The position numbers and the translations under genes were made by a program. A stretch of 64,000 bases of DNA from Desulfuromonadales bacterium (GTDB lineage Bacteria; Desulfobacterota; Desulfuromonadia; Desulfuromonadales; Geopsychrobacteraceae), in the NCBI GenBank assembly GCA_019429255.1, contig JAHYIY010000003.1, positions 1-64,000 of the forward strand, read 5' to 3'. The notes below the pieces were generated by a model, which ran no database searches, was not told where the DNA came from, and was given only the letters and a program-made list of their open reading frames with translations. This document shows, piece after piece, positions 9,408 to 16,636 of the stretch. Position 1 is the first letter of the stretch; every line of letters begins with the position of its first letter.

Positions 9408-9914
9408 TTAGATTTCGTAGGTTTTCACATACTCGAGATAATTGTTAGCAGATTGCAGAAGAAAGGCAACTTCCTCCTCTGTCAACCTTCTTTTACAACG
9501 AGCCGGAGAACCCGCAAAAAGGGTGCCGGAAGGTACGTGAGTTCCTGGCGTAACCAGGGCGCCGGCAGCAATCATGACATCATCTTCTATCACAACGCCA
9601 TCCATGACAATGGCTCCCATGCCAATCAGGCAGCGATTGCCAATAGTGCAACCGTGCAAAGTAACATTGTGACCAATGGTCACATCGTTGCCAATAATCG
9701 TCGGATGGGTTTTGTTTGTCACGTGGACAACAGAACCGTCCTGAATGTTGGTACGATTACCAATGCGGATATGGTTAACATCGCCACGCAACACAACATG
9801 GTACCAGAGGCTGGAAAATTCACCTATTTCGACGTCACCAATGATCTCACTCGAACCAACACGAAAAACCGTATCATGCAGGCGCGGTGTTATGCCTTTG
9901 TAAAGATGCAGCAT
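9408..9914 (-). CDS. gamma-carbonic anhydrase family protein
   Basis: A 168-residue left-handed beta-helix protein built of hexapeptide repeats (for example IIGDVEIGEF, IRIGNRTNIQDG, CLIGMGAIVMDG). The three histidines that bind the metal in this family are visible in VVHVT, TIGHN and LHGC. It belongs to the YrdA/PaaY-like branch of gamma-class anhydrases and lacks the acidic loop of Cam, so catalytic activity is uncertain. The start is the ATG at 9914, 8 bases after GGAG; the ORF can be extended five codons but this loses the spacing. Confidence 0.92.
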   Translation of the reverse strand: MLHLYKGITPRLHDTVFRVGSSEIIGDVEIGEFSSLWYHVVLRGDVNHIRIGNRTNIQDGSVVHVTNKTHPTIIGNDVTIGHNVTLHGCTIGNRCLIGMGAIVMDGVVIEDDVMIAAGALVTPGTHVPSGTLFAGSPARCKRRLTEEEVAFLLQSANNYLEYVKTYEI

Positions 9915-10010
9915 GGTAAAAATCTCCATAAAAAAATGCGAGACAGATAAAAAACAACATACTTATCAAGTACCCACTTTGCATGTTAAGCCCTACCCCG
10001 TGCTGAACCG

Positions 10011-10051
10011 ATAAAAAACAATAAGGCCCGATCACAGCAGTGATTGGGCCC
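10011..10051 (-). terminator. Terminator after the IHF/HU gene
   Basis: Positions 10025-10050 form an 11-bp stem (one mismatch on the minus strand) around a TGCT loop, followed on the minus strand by a T-rich run (complement of 10011-10024). Lies 43 bases after the stop codon of the DNA-binding protein gene. Confidence 0.7.
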
Positions 10052-10093
10052 GATTGGGAAGCGGTCAGACACAGGATCATTGCGATGGGGCAA

Positions 10094-10369
10094 TCAGCTA
10101 TCTACCCGCTCACGCAATCCCTTGCCGGCCTTGAAAAAAGGGAGTTTTTTTTCCTCAACCTTGATAATTTCACCGGTTTTTGGATTGCGACCCATGTAGG
10201 ACTTATAGTCCTTGACCAAAAAACTGCCAAAACCCCTTATTTCGATACGGTTACGATCTACCAGGGATTGGGTCATCGAATCGAAAATGAGATTGACAAT
10301 CTGCTCAGCCTTTTTATAGGTGAGATTTTTTTTCTGCGATAAAGCCTCAACCAGTTCAGATTTATTCAT
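10094..10369 (-). CDS. IHF/HU family DNA-binding protein, IHF-beta-like
   Basis: A 91-residue histone-like protein, normal length. It has the family DNA-binding arm with the conserved RNPKTGE loop (IRGFGSFLVKDY then RNPKTGEIIKVEEK), and the N-terminal MNKSELVEAL typical of IHF-beta. It bends DNA as a dimer and organises promoters and recombination sites. The start is ATG 10369, 5 bases after a G-run that serves as ribosome-binding site; a GTG two codons upstream is less well placed. It has its own promoter and terminator. The partner subunit is not in this window. Confidence 0.93.
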   Translation of the reverse strand: MNKSELVEALSQKKNLTYKKAEQIVNLIFDSMTQSLVDRNRIEIRGFGSFLVKDYKSYMGRNPKTGEIIKVEEKKLPFFKAGKGLRERVDS

Positions 10370-10422
10370 TGACACCCCCCTTAAGGAATCATGGCATCTG
10401 TGGGATGGGCGGATTTCTTGAG

Positions 10423-10451
10423 ACTATACATCAAGTTGCGGCGATTCTCAA
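10423..10451 (-). promoter_or_regulatory. sigma70-type promoter of the IHF/HU gene
   Basis: On the minus strand TTGAGA (complement of 10446-10451) and TATAGT (complement of 10423-10428) are 17 bases apart, each matching consensus at 5/6. It gives a leader of about 45 bases before the start codon at 10369. Confidence 0.72.
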
Positions 10452-10458
10452 CCATCAA

Positions 10459-11025
10459 TCAAATTATTGTAAAGGGCGACAAGGTCCAAATAACTTTGGC
10501 ATCAGCATCGCCGCTGTTCTCCCAACGATGGGGCAAATGTGATTTAAAACACAGACTGTCACCGCTGTTGAGAATATATTCCTCATCAACGATAGTCATC
10601 CTAAGTTGCCCTTCAAGAACATAAATCAGTTCATCACCCGGATGGTACATATTTTTGTAACCACTCTGCCCGCCTTTTTGGACAGTACAGTAAAATGACA
10701 TGAATTGTGGATCGCGCAATCTCGACGTGAAAGATTCCGTATGCATATTGTATTCGTCGTCGTAAACGGTTTTGTCACGTTCACCGGGACGAGTAAAAAC
10801 AACTTCATGGGAAGTGCTGACATCTTCTACAAAAAAGTTGATGCTTTTGTCAAAAACCGACGCCAGTCGCATCAAAATTTCTACCGATGGTGTTGTCAAA
10901 CCACGTTCGATGCGCGAAATCATGTTGGAAGAAACCAGTGACCTTTCCGCTAAAACTTGAATAGTCATATCCTGTTTCAGGCGGATCTCTTTGAGTTTTT
11001 TACCGACGATTTTTTTTATCTGCAT
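10459..11025 (-). CDS. XRE-family regulator with C-terminal cupin domain (copy 1)
   Basis: A 188-residue protein: helix-turn-helix of the Xre/lambda-repressor type at residues 12-62 (SNMISRIERGLTTPSVEILM contains the recognition helix), and a small cupin barrel at residues 110-185 (YHPGDELIYVLEGQ, then HLPHRWEN). This architecture, shared with PuuR-like regulators, senses a small molecule through the cupin. It is 21 bases downstream of a second, closely related copy, so the pair probably arose by tandem duplication. Target genes are not evident; the aryl-acid operon is the nearest metabolic candidate. No ligand can be assigned. Confidence 0.9.
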   Translation of the reverse strand: MQIKKIVGKKLKEIRLKQDMTIQVLAERSLVSSNMISRIERGLTTPSVEILMRLASVFDKSINFFVEDVSTSHEVVFTRPGERDKTVYDDEYNMHTESFTSRLRDPQFMSFYCTVQKGGQSGYKNMYHPGDELIYVLEGQLRMTIVDEEYILNSGDSLCFKSHLPHRWENSGDADAKVIWTLSPFTII

Positions 11026-11046
11026 ACGCTTGTTCCATTTTTGAAA

Positions 11047-11607
11047 TCAAACATTCGGTGGTGGAGACACCACCCAGAGGACCTTTGTGCGGCCGGCACG
11101 GTTATTACTCCATCGATGAGGGATAGATGCTTTGAAGGCTATAGAATCGCCCTCGCCCAGCAGGTACATGTTGTCTTCAATATAAAATTCAAGGCCCCCT
11201 TCAAGAACCATGGCAAATTCCTCGCCGGAATGAATCATTCCTCCTTCGCCACTGTCACAAAAAGGTTCGAGGGTGTCGACAAATACAGAAAAACCAGGAT
11301 CGCGCAACCCCTTCATTAAACTGCTGATTCTATGTTTATCTTCAAAGAAAAAAACCGGCTCTCCACGGCCGGCCGGCGTAAAGACAACACTGCTTCCTTT
11401 TTCCGCCTCTTCAACAAAGTAGCTCAAGCTGACGCCAAGAGCGTCAGCAAGCTTCATCAAAATTTCGACAGAGGGCGTTGTCAAGCCACGCTCAATGCGT
11501 GAAATCATGTTTGATGATACCCGCGAAAGACCTGCAAGCTCCTGAATTGTTTTATCTCTTTTCAGACGTGAAGCTTTTAATTTACGACCAATTAATTTCT
11601 TTACCAT
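11047..11607 (-). CDS. XRE-family regulator with C-terminal cupin domain (copy 2)
   Basis: A 186-residue paralogue of the downstream regulator, with the same plan: HTH at residues 12-62, sharing the segment SNMISRIERGLTTPSVEILM with copy 1, and a cupin domain from about residue 110 (IHSGEEFAMVLEGGL, IPHRWSNN). The HTH is almost identical between copies while the cupin sensor is diverged, suggesting related DNA sites but different ligands. It lies first in the two-gene unit, behind a promoter whose -10 overlaps a palindrome (11629-11643). Confidence 0.9.
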   Translation of the reverse strand: MVKKLIGRKLKASRLKRDKTIQELAGLSRVSSNMISRIERGLTTPSVEILMKLADALGVSLSYFVEEAEKGSSVVFTPAGRGEPVFFFEDKHRISSLMKGLRDPGFSVFVDTLEPFCDSGEGGMIHSGEEFAMVLEGGLEFYIEDNMYLLGEGDSIAFKASIPHRWSNNRAGRTKVLWVVSPPPNV

Positions 11608-11628
11608 AGCAGATGACTCCAGTAAAAA

Positions 11629-11666
11629 TAGAATAGGGTTCTATCATTGCAGACAGAGCATGTCAA
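11629..11666 (-). promoter_or_regulatory. promoter of the XRE-cupin pair with overlapping palindrome
   Basis: On the minus strand a perfect TTGACA (complement of 11661-11666) is followed after 17 bases by TAGAAC (complement of 11638-11643). The -10 lies inside a 15-base palindrome TAGAA-N5-TTCTA at 11629-11643, a likely operator for the regulators it drives. Confidence 0.62.
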
Positions 11667-11819
11667 CCTCTATATGAGACAAGCTTTACCTCTTCTGGTA
11701 TAGGCCTTAAGAAGAGGCTTGAAGAAAAGTAGAAGAATTGCAAAACAAACATTTGCATCGACAAGGATGTTTATGATAGTTTTCTGCGGTTGCGTAGATG
11801 AAATGGAGGAAACATTTTC

Positions 11820-12134
11820 ATGATCACCGTTTTGATTGGTATACATATTCTGGTTTCTATTGCCCTGATCGTTATTGTATTGTTGCAGATGGGCAAAGGC
11901 GCACAGGCTGGTGCGTCTTTTGGAGCCGGCAGCAGTCAGACCATGTTCGGATCGACCGGAGGAAATGTTATGACAAAAATAACAGCCACCGTCGCTGTTA
12001 TTTTCATGCTGACCAGTCTTTCTCTAGCGTACTACTATGGTTCATCAGCATCTAAAACCATTATGCCGGGAACAGTAACTGCCCCCGCAACGAGTGCTCC
12101 CTCCTCGCCGGCAGGTGGTGCAACACCGCAGTAA
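11820..12134 (+). CDS. secG: preprotein translocase subunit SecG
   Basis: A 104-residue inner-membrane protein with two hydrophobic segments (about residues 3-23 and 51-72) joined by the conserved cytoplasmic loop QMGKGAQAGASFGAGSSQTMFGS (split QMGKGAQAGASFG / AGSSQTMFGS), then an Ala/Pro-rich tail. SecG stimulates SecYE translocation. The start has GGAGG ten bases upstream. tRNA-Leu lies 66 bases downstream, the common secG-tRNA-Leu arrangement in proteobacteria, but here the tRNA has its own promoter. Confidence 0.95.
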   Translation: MITVLIGIHILVSIALIVIVLLQMGKGAQAGASFGAGSSQTMFGSTGGNVMTKITATVAVIFMLTSLSLAYYYGSSASKTIMPGTVTAPATSAPSSPAGGATPQ

Positions 12135-12160
12135 CAGTATCGAGATGTAGTAGTTTTTAG

Positions 12161-12190
12161 TTGACAAGAAAAGAAACAATTCAGTATAAA
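12161..12190 (+). promoter_or_regulatory. sigma70-type promoter of tRNA-Leu
   Basis: A perfect TTGACA at 12161-12166, an 18-base spacer and TATAAA at 12185-12190. The expected start is about four bases before the tRNA. Confidence 0.8.
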
Positions 12191-12200
12191 ATCTGCGCTT

Positions 12201-12287
12201 GCCGAAGTGGTGGAACTGGTAGACACGCCATCTTGAGGGGGTGGTGACCAACTGGTCGTGCGAGTTCGAGTCTCGCCTTCGGCACCA
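12201..12287 (+). tRNA. tRNA-Leu (anticodon GAG)
   Basis: An 87-nt class II tRNA with acceptor stem GCCGAAG/CTTCGGC, anticodon arm CCATC-TTGAGGG-GGTGG (anticodon GAG), a long variable arm (TGGTGACCAACTGGTCG), a T arm with GTTCGAGTC and encoded CCA. Its 3' end (12265-12287) is the left attachment site of the island that follows; the gene remains intact after integration. Confidence 0.96.
12265..12287 (+). repeat. attL: tRNA-Leu 3' end
   Basis: The last 23 bases of tRNA-Leu including the T-arm half and CCA. Same sequence, minus one G, at 18599-18620. Tyrosine integrases of the P4 class typically recombine here. Confidence 0.88.
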
Positions 12288-12321
12288 TTTAAGGATTCAT
12301 AAAAGTCCCAAGAAGAACAGG

Positions 12322-12348
12322 AAGCCCGCTAATACAGCGGGTTTTTTT
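12322..12348 (+). terminator. island-borne terminator behind tRNA-Leu
   Basis: CCCGCT (12325-12330) and AGCGGG (12336-12341) pair around AATAC and are followed by seven T residues. It lies just inside the island and supplies a new terminator for the tRNA, whose original one was displaced to 18631-18660. Confidence 0.85.
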
Positions 12349-12370
12349 GTACCTATCGTCCTAATAAGAC

Positions 12371-12470
12371 CATCCGCAACCATTGACATCCGCAACATTC
12401 AGGGGTACTTTTTTATATAGCATACCCCCTAATCAAAGAAAAGTACCCCCGCTTTGATTTTGTACCCCTG
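12371..12470 (+). repeat. repeats upstream of the integrase (possible arm-type sites)
   Basis: CATCCGCAAC occurs at 12371-12380 and 12387-12396 (16-base period). CAGGGGTAC at 12400-12408 is the exact inverted match of GTACCCCTG at 12462-12470, and further TACCCCC copies lie at 12423-12429 and 12444-12450. Clusters like this between attL and int are typical of integrase arm-binding and int autoregulation sites; the role here is inference. Confidence 0.5.
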
Positions 12471-12487
12471 TCCACGGAGGTGGAACA

Positions 12488-13744
12488 ATGGCACTGTCAG
12501 ATATCAAAGTTAGGAACATCAAGCCCACAGACAAACAATCCAAGTTTTATGATTCTGACGGGCTGTACCTACTGGTTGCCCCCTCATCAAAAGGCAACCG
12601 AGGCAAGCGCTGGCGCTTCAAGTATCGCTTTGACGGCAAGGAAAAGCTACTGGCTCTTGGCACCTACCCTGAAGTATCTCTTGCTCTGGCTCGCAAACAC
12701 CGCGACGAAGCCCGGCAGCTTATCGCCAATGGTTCAGACCCTGCCCAGGTTAAACAAGAAATCAAAGCCCTGGAGCTGGAACAACGCGCCAACACCTTTG
12801 AGAAACTGGCTATTGAATGGCAGGATCGGCAGATTGACCACCTCGCAGAGCGCACCCGTTTAATGATCATGCGCCGAATGAAAAAGGACGTATTCCCCGC
12901 CATTGGCCATATACCCCTTGCTGATCTCAGCTCACGGATGATCCTTGATGCCGTCCTGCGTCCCATTGAAGACCGGGGCGCAATCGACCTTGCCCACCGG
13001 ATACGCGGGGCAATCTCCCAGATCCTCCGCTATGGTGTCGCCTGCGGTTTGTGTGATCGGGATTTTACGGCTGATTTACGCGGCGCACTCAAACCGATTC
13101 CGAGAAAACACCATGCCGCTTTTGATGCCGACGGCACAACCGACCCGGTGAAGGTCGGTGCTTTACTCCGCGCAATTGAAAATTATGACGGCAGCATTGT
13201 TGTTCGGTATGCCTTGCAGTTTCATCCACTGGTTGCCACCCGTCCGGGCGAATTGCGTCACGCTGAATGGACAGAGATTGATTTTGATGCCGCCCTGTGG
13301 GCGATCCCTGCCGGACGTATGAAGATGAAAAACCCGCACATGGTGCCCCTGTCACCGCAAGCGGTTGCGATCCTGAAAAAGCTTCACGCTATTACCGGCA
13401 ACGGCAAGTATCTGTTTCCGTCGATACGGTCAACAGCAAAGCCGATCAGTGACAACACCATGAATGCCGGCCTGCGGCGTTTGGGGTATTCCAAGGAAGA
13501 AATCGTCAGCCACGGCTGGCGGGCCATCTTCCGCACCCTGGCCGACGAGGTTCTGCAGGAGCGGATCGACATCATCGAGGCCCAACTGGCTCACCAGGTC
13601 AAAGACGCTCTCGGTCGGGCCTACAACCGCACCAACTTCCTCAAAGAGCGCCGGGACCTGATGAACCGCTGGGGAAGTTATCTCGACGGTCTGAAGAAGG
13701 AGAACAAGATGATCCCTCTGGTTAAACGAACCGGCTCCGACTGA
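12488..13744 (+). CDS. P4-type tyrosine integrase
   Basis: A 418-residue site-specific recombinase. Residues 1-85 form the arm-DNA-binding (DUF4102) domain with GLYLLVAPSSKG and LGTYPEVSLALARK; a core-binding helical domain spans roughly 100-200; the catalytic domain carries R252 (TRPGEL), H342-G-W-R345, H369 (LAHQ) and nucleophile Y379 (AYNRTNF), so it looks complete. The ATG is preceded by GGAGG with the usual spacing. It sits 200 bases inside attL and drives integration and, with a directionality factor (candidate: the AlpA-like protein at 14115), excision at tRNA-Leu. Confidence 0.95.
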   Translation: MALSDIKVRNIKPTDKQSKFYDSDGLYLLVAPSSKGNRGKRWRFKYRFDGKEKLLALGTYPEVSLALARKHRDEARQLIANGSDPAQVKQEIKALELEQRANTFEKLAIEWQDRQIDHLAERTRLMIMRRMKKDVFPAIGHIPLADLSSRMILDAVLRPIEDRGAIDLAHRIRGAISQILRYGVACGLCDRDFTADLRGALKPIPRKHHAAFDADGTTDPVKVGALLRAIENYDGSIVVRYALQFHPLVATRPGELRHAEWTEIDFDAALWAIPAGRMKMKNPHMVPLSPQAVAILKKLHAITGNGKYLFPSIRSTAKPISDNTMNAGLRRLGYSKEEIVSHGWRAIFRTLADEVLQERIDIIEAQLAHQVKDALGRAYNRTNFLKERRDLMNRWGSYLDGLKKENKMIPLVKRTGSD

Positions 13745-14114
13745 CAAACGCCGCCCGCATTCACTTTTTTTCTGCCTGTCGTAAAAACAACTGCATCTCT
13801 CTCCACATTACCTTTCCGGCCCCTTCCCGTCCGCATACTTGTCCGGGAAACCGGGCACCCCGTCTCAGGAAAACCGACAACTAATAAAGGTTGTTATTGT
13901 CTCCGGGAATTCCACCGGTCACTCTCTAGTGATATCGTACCCATCCCTGCCGCAGATCACCTGACTGTCTTCTTGTCCGTAGTGGACGAAAAAGGCTCCG
14001 TTTCCATTTTTTTGTCCACATTCGACCCGTTTCGACTTCCCCTCTTCCCTATTAGTTCAACAAGGACGCAGAACGTCCACTTTGTTCACTATAGACACGG
14101 AAAGGAGAAAGTTC
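13745..14114 (+). other. non-coding stretch with repeated GTCCAC boxes
   Basis: No convincing gene is seen in these 370 bases. The motif YGTCCAC, in two cases with a preceding T-run, occurs three times: complement of 13982-13987, 14014-14019 and 14075-14080, just before the AlpA-like gene. They could be binding sites for that protein; spacing is irregular. Confidence 0.4.
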
Positions 14115-14357
14115 ATGGCCAACAACCCCCTCCCGGAAACCGGGTTCCTGCGACTCAAGCAGATCATCGGTGATCCCAAGGCGAATCCACCTGTACCACC
14201 AATCATTCCAGTCTCACGCAGTCCCTGGTGGCAGGGTTGCAAAGACAAACGTTACCCGGCTCCGGTGCGTATCGGCACCCGCACCACAGTCTGGCGGGTC
14301 GAAGATATTCGCGCCCTGATCAACGGCACCTGGCATCCTGAGTTCAGCAATGACTAG
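14115..14357 (+). CDS. AlpA-family HTH regulator / excisionase-like protein
   Basis: An 80-residue protein beginning FLRLKQIIGD and containing the AlpA-type pattern IPVSRSPWWQGCKDKRYPAP followed by RTTVWRVEDIRALI. AlpA proteins are MerR-like winged-helix DNA-binding factors that control excision of P4-like islands. The start is fixed by AAAGGAG 8 bases before the ATG at 14115; the frame is open 33 bases upstream but without such a site. The next small gene starts inside its last codons (ATGACTAG), indicating coupling. Confidence 0.87.
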   Translation: MANNPLPETGFLRLKQIIGDPKANPPVPPIIPVSRSPWWQGCKDKRYPAPVRIGTRTTVWRVEDIRALINGTWHPEFSND

Positions 14358-14535
14358 CAGCCCCAACAACAATCCCGAGTCGAACCGACGCTTCTCTGCC
14401 TTTGAGATTTTTTTGCTTTTCAAGGATGCGCAAGCAATCGGCCTACCGCCGGTTCGACCTGCCTGGGAGCGAGGGTCTGCGGAGGGACATCAGCGGCAGC
14501 CAGGTTCGGTCTGGAGCGGTCAGGATGAAAACTGA
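14350..14535 (+). CDS. small island protein of unknown function
   Basis: A 61-residue frame that starts at an ATG overlapping the AlpA stop (ATG at 14350, TAG at 14355-14357) and overlaps the start of the DUF3987 frame at its end (ATG 14525, TGA 14533-14535). The overlaps at both ends are the main evidence that it is translated. No domain is recognised; composition is Pro/Arg/Ser rich. It could be a decayed gene. Confidence 0.45.
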   Translation: MTSSPNNNPESNRRFSAFEIFLLFKDAQAIGLPPVRPAWERGSAEGHQRQPGSVWSGQDEN

Positions 14536-15183
14536 ACCCTCTCCTGTTCAGCCGCAGCTCATCTTTACCGGGGATTCACCGTCCCTGCCCAGGCCCCTGC
14601 CCGAGGAACTGCCCCCGGTCATGCCCTTCTCTGAAGCCTTGCTGCCTGAGGGTTTAACTTCGTGGGTAATGGATACCTGGGAGCGCATGCAGTGCCCGCC
14701 CGATTATCCGGCGGTCGCCGCCATGGTCGCTCTGGCCGGCGTAGTCGGACAACAGATCGCTGTCGGGCCGCAGGCCGAGACCGACTGGCTGGTAATTCCG
14801 AACCTGTGGGGGCTGCTGGTCGGTCGGGGCTGCTGAAATCACCCGCCATGGACGCGATGCTGACACCACTCAAGCGACTGGCGCAGGTGGCGGCGGAGTC
14901 TTTTGTTGCCACCCAGGCTGAGCATGAAGCCGTCTTGCTGAAGCACAAGCTGCGCCGCGACGCAATGGAAAAGTGCGCACGACAAAAACTGGCCAAAGAT
15001 CCTACAGCCAACATCAGCAAAGAGCTTCTGCTACCACCACCGGAACCACTGCACCTGAAGCGCTACATCAGCAGTGACAGCAGCGTCGAAGCCCTGGGTG
15101 AGCTCTTGCGCCAGAACCCGGACGGGCTGCTGGTCCACCGGGATGAAATCATGCTCATGAGACAGGCGGCAGAGAGACCGTTC
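14525..15183 (+). pseudogene. DUF3987 (primase/helicase-like) gene, frameshifted and truncated
   Basis: The frame starting at ATG 14525 (GGAG 8 bases upstream) encodes the DUF3987 N-terminus, with PFSEALLPEGLTSWVMDTWERM and LWGLLVG, and stops at 14836. The family pattern continues in another frame from about 14826: GLLKSPAMDAMLTPLKRL, RRYI-like LKRYISSDSSVEALGELL and LLVHRDEI. The switch lies in the Walker-A-like loop (VGR|GLLKSP), where five bases seem to be missing. Homology ends near 15183, where the IS remnant starts; the C-terminal half is absent. DUF3987 proteins are the replication or helicase component of many integrative elements, so the island has lost this function. Confidence 0.8.
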
Positions 15184-15655
15184 GGTAGGGTGGTGGGTCG
15201 ATGCCGGAAGTGTCACAATAAAAGGAACGGCTGACAGGGATGAAACCACGAGCAGATAAGGTCGCAAAGGCACTGACGGCAGGAACAGACAACCCCAGAA
15301 CCACCTGCGACATGTGCTGCAAACGCCGCCACCATTGACGTTGGCGCGGGCGAGGTTGATCGTGGAGCCAGCGCCCGGAGTTCTGCCGATGAGTGACAGC
15401 CTGGTCAATGTCCGTTGCGGGAGAACGAAACCGGCGCCAATAACCGACAGGTTTCAACCGATGAATAGCGCGGCAGCAGGGACAGCGTAAGCGGCGCAGA
15501 TAAACGGCGCCAAGCAGGCAGGAAAAATAGGCGAGGACGAAACCATGCCACCACAATGGCTGCTCACAGCGTGGGCAACCGGACGGCTTAATCCAGGGAA
15601 AATCTTTCCCCAGATGCGCAATCTCATTGACGTCGACTGCAACTGATATTACCAA
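15155..15655 (-). CDS. DUF6431-like zinc-ribbon protein of an IS remnant
   Basis: A 166-residue frame with a zinc-ribbon pattern CPRCEQPLWWHG...RCPCCRAIHRL near residues 28-66, resembling the small accessory protein carried by some insertion sequences in this bacterial group. The start is TTG at 15655 with AAGGAG 8 bases upstream. The last residues (PPPYRT and beyond) are encoded by the terminal inverted repeat and by flanking DUF3987 sequence. No transposase follows, so the protein may be an orphan. The family name is from memory and moderately sure. Confidence 0.5.
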   Translation of the reverse strand: MVISVAVDVNEIAHLGKDFPWIKPSGCPRCEQPLWWHGFVLAYFSCLLGAVYLRRLRCPCCRAIHRLKPVGYWRRFRSPATDIDQAVTHRQNSGRWLHDQPRPRQRQWWRRLQHMSQVVLGLSVPAVSAFATLSARGFIPVSRSFYCDTSGIDPPPYRTVSLPPVS

Positions 15656-15733
15656 TGTAGTAACTCCTTACTGGGACGGCTATCCCTGCAGGGAGGGGGC
15701 GGTGAGGCTCTGCTAAAGCCACACCGCCCTACC
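15184..15733 (-). mobile_element. internally deleted insertion sequence inside the DUF3987 gene
   Basis: GGTAGGGTGGTGGG at 15184-15197 is matched inverted at 15719-15733 (GGTAGGGCGGTGTGG on the minus strand). The ~550 bp between hold only a zinc-ribbon frame on the minus strand and no transposase. It interrupts DUF3987 homology exactly at its left end. No clear target duplication was found. Confidence 0.6.
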
Positions 15734-15808
15734 TCTAAACAATGACGATGATCAGGTTTAATTTAATCTGAGATTCTCACTCTCCTGTCTAACACATTGT
15801 GAAAATAA

Positions 15809-16225
15809 CCTGCCAGTTTTTATCAACTCAATGTGGGAACTAACAACGCCCCGCTCCTCTCCCTGACCGATGCCGCTTTTCTGGTCGAAATGGAACAGTG
15901 GGACGCTGCCGAAAACTACCTGCAGGCCCGCGCGGTACAACTGGATGGCGATCACTATCAGTTTCTTCTGCCGCTGGCGGAAACCTTTGAATCTTTGGCC
16001 CGCCCGTTGACCGCCAGCCTGCTCTATCGCGCCCTGCTCGATTCCGTCCTGCGCCGCGCCCGGACTACGACCTACGGCCATGGTGCACGCTACCTGCGCA
16101 AACTCGACCTGCTGGCGAAAACAGTCAGCGACTGGGGCGATATTGAGTCACACACGGTCTATGTCGAACAGCTGCGGCACAATCACGGCCGCAAAACCAG
16201 CTTCTGGAGCCATTATGAACACTGA
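15809..16225 (+). pseudogene. DUF6880 family protein, C-terminal remnant
   Basis: The open stretch encodes a sequence such as HYQFLLPLAETFESLARPL, SLLYRALLDSVL, HGARYLRKLDLL and HGRKTSFWSHYE, which resembles the C-terminal ~130 residues of DUF6880 proteins (usually several hundred residues). The upstream part is missing: an in-frame stop lies at 15806 and the IS remnant ends 75 bases before. A GTG at 15833 could start translation but has no good ribosome-binding site. Function unknown; probably a fragment left by deletion. Confidence 0.6.
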
Positions 16226-16266
16226 AAACCATGAATGCTGGACCTTATTCCGATATATCACACATA

Positions 16267-16346
16267 TACGGAAATCATCCGTACCACTTGACATCTCGCG
16301 GGAAGACATCTATATTTTCACCTAAGAGTACGGTAAAAATCCGTAC
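16267..16346 (+). promoter_or_regulatory. promoter and twin operators of the toxin-antitoxin pair
   Basis: TTGACA (16288-16293), a 17-base spacer and TATATT (16311-16316) form a strong promoter. It is bracketed by two 17-base palindromes of the same design, TACGGA-N5-TCCGTA at 16267-16283 and TACGGT-N5-TCCGTA at 16329-16345. Their centres are 62 bases apart, about six helical turns, so both lie on one face of the DNA. This suits autorepression by the antitoxin-toxin complex. Confidence 0.78.
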
Positions 16347-16366
16347 AAGAAAAATGGAGAACTCAC

Positions 16367-16636
16367 ATGGCGACCGCACGTCTTGACATGAGACTTGATT
16401 TGGAAATCAAGGAAAAAGCAGAGAAAGCTTCTGCCCTGCTGGGAATGCGCAGTCTCACAGAATATGTCGTGCACCTCATGGATGAAGATGCCTCTAGAGT
16501 CATTGCACAACATGAAAGTATCACGGTAAGCGACGACGTCTTTGATCGCTTCATGCACGCCTGCGAGAGCGCGGAACAGCCCAACAAGGCCCTGCGCAAG
16601 GCCCTCACCTTCACCCGCAAGCAAGGCATCAAGTGA
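16367..16636 (+). CDS. DUF1778 (TacA-like) antitoxin
   Basis: An 89-residue protein with an N-terminal ribbon-helix-helix (MATARLDMRLDLEIKEKAEK, then ALLGMRSLTEYVVHLM) and a C-terminal tail that in this family neutralises the toxin. GGAG lies 8 bases before the ATG. It overlaps the acetyltransferase gene by four bases (GTGA), the usual TacA-TacT arrangement. With its partner it is expected to bind the two palindromes upstream and repress the operon. Confidence 0.92.
   Translation: MATARLDMRLDLEIKEKAEKASALLGMRSLTEYVVHLMDEDASRVIAQHESITVSDDVFDRFMHACESAEQPNKALRKALTFTRKQGIK

Noticed and set aside
11740-11790. sigma70 promoter for secG
   Set aside because: Only partial matches (TTTGCA/TATGAT with a 14-base spacer) were found; too weak to annotate.
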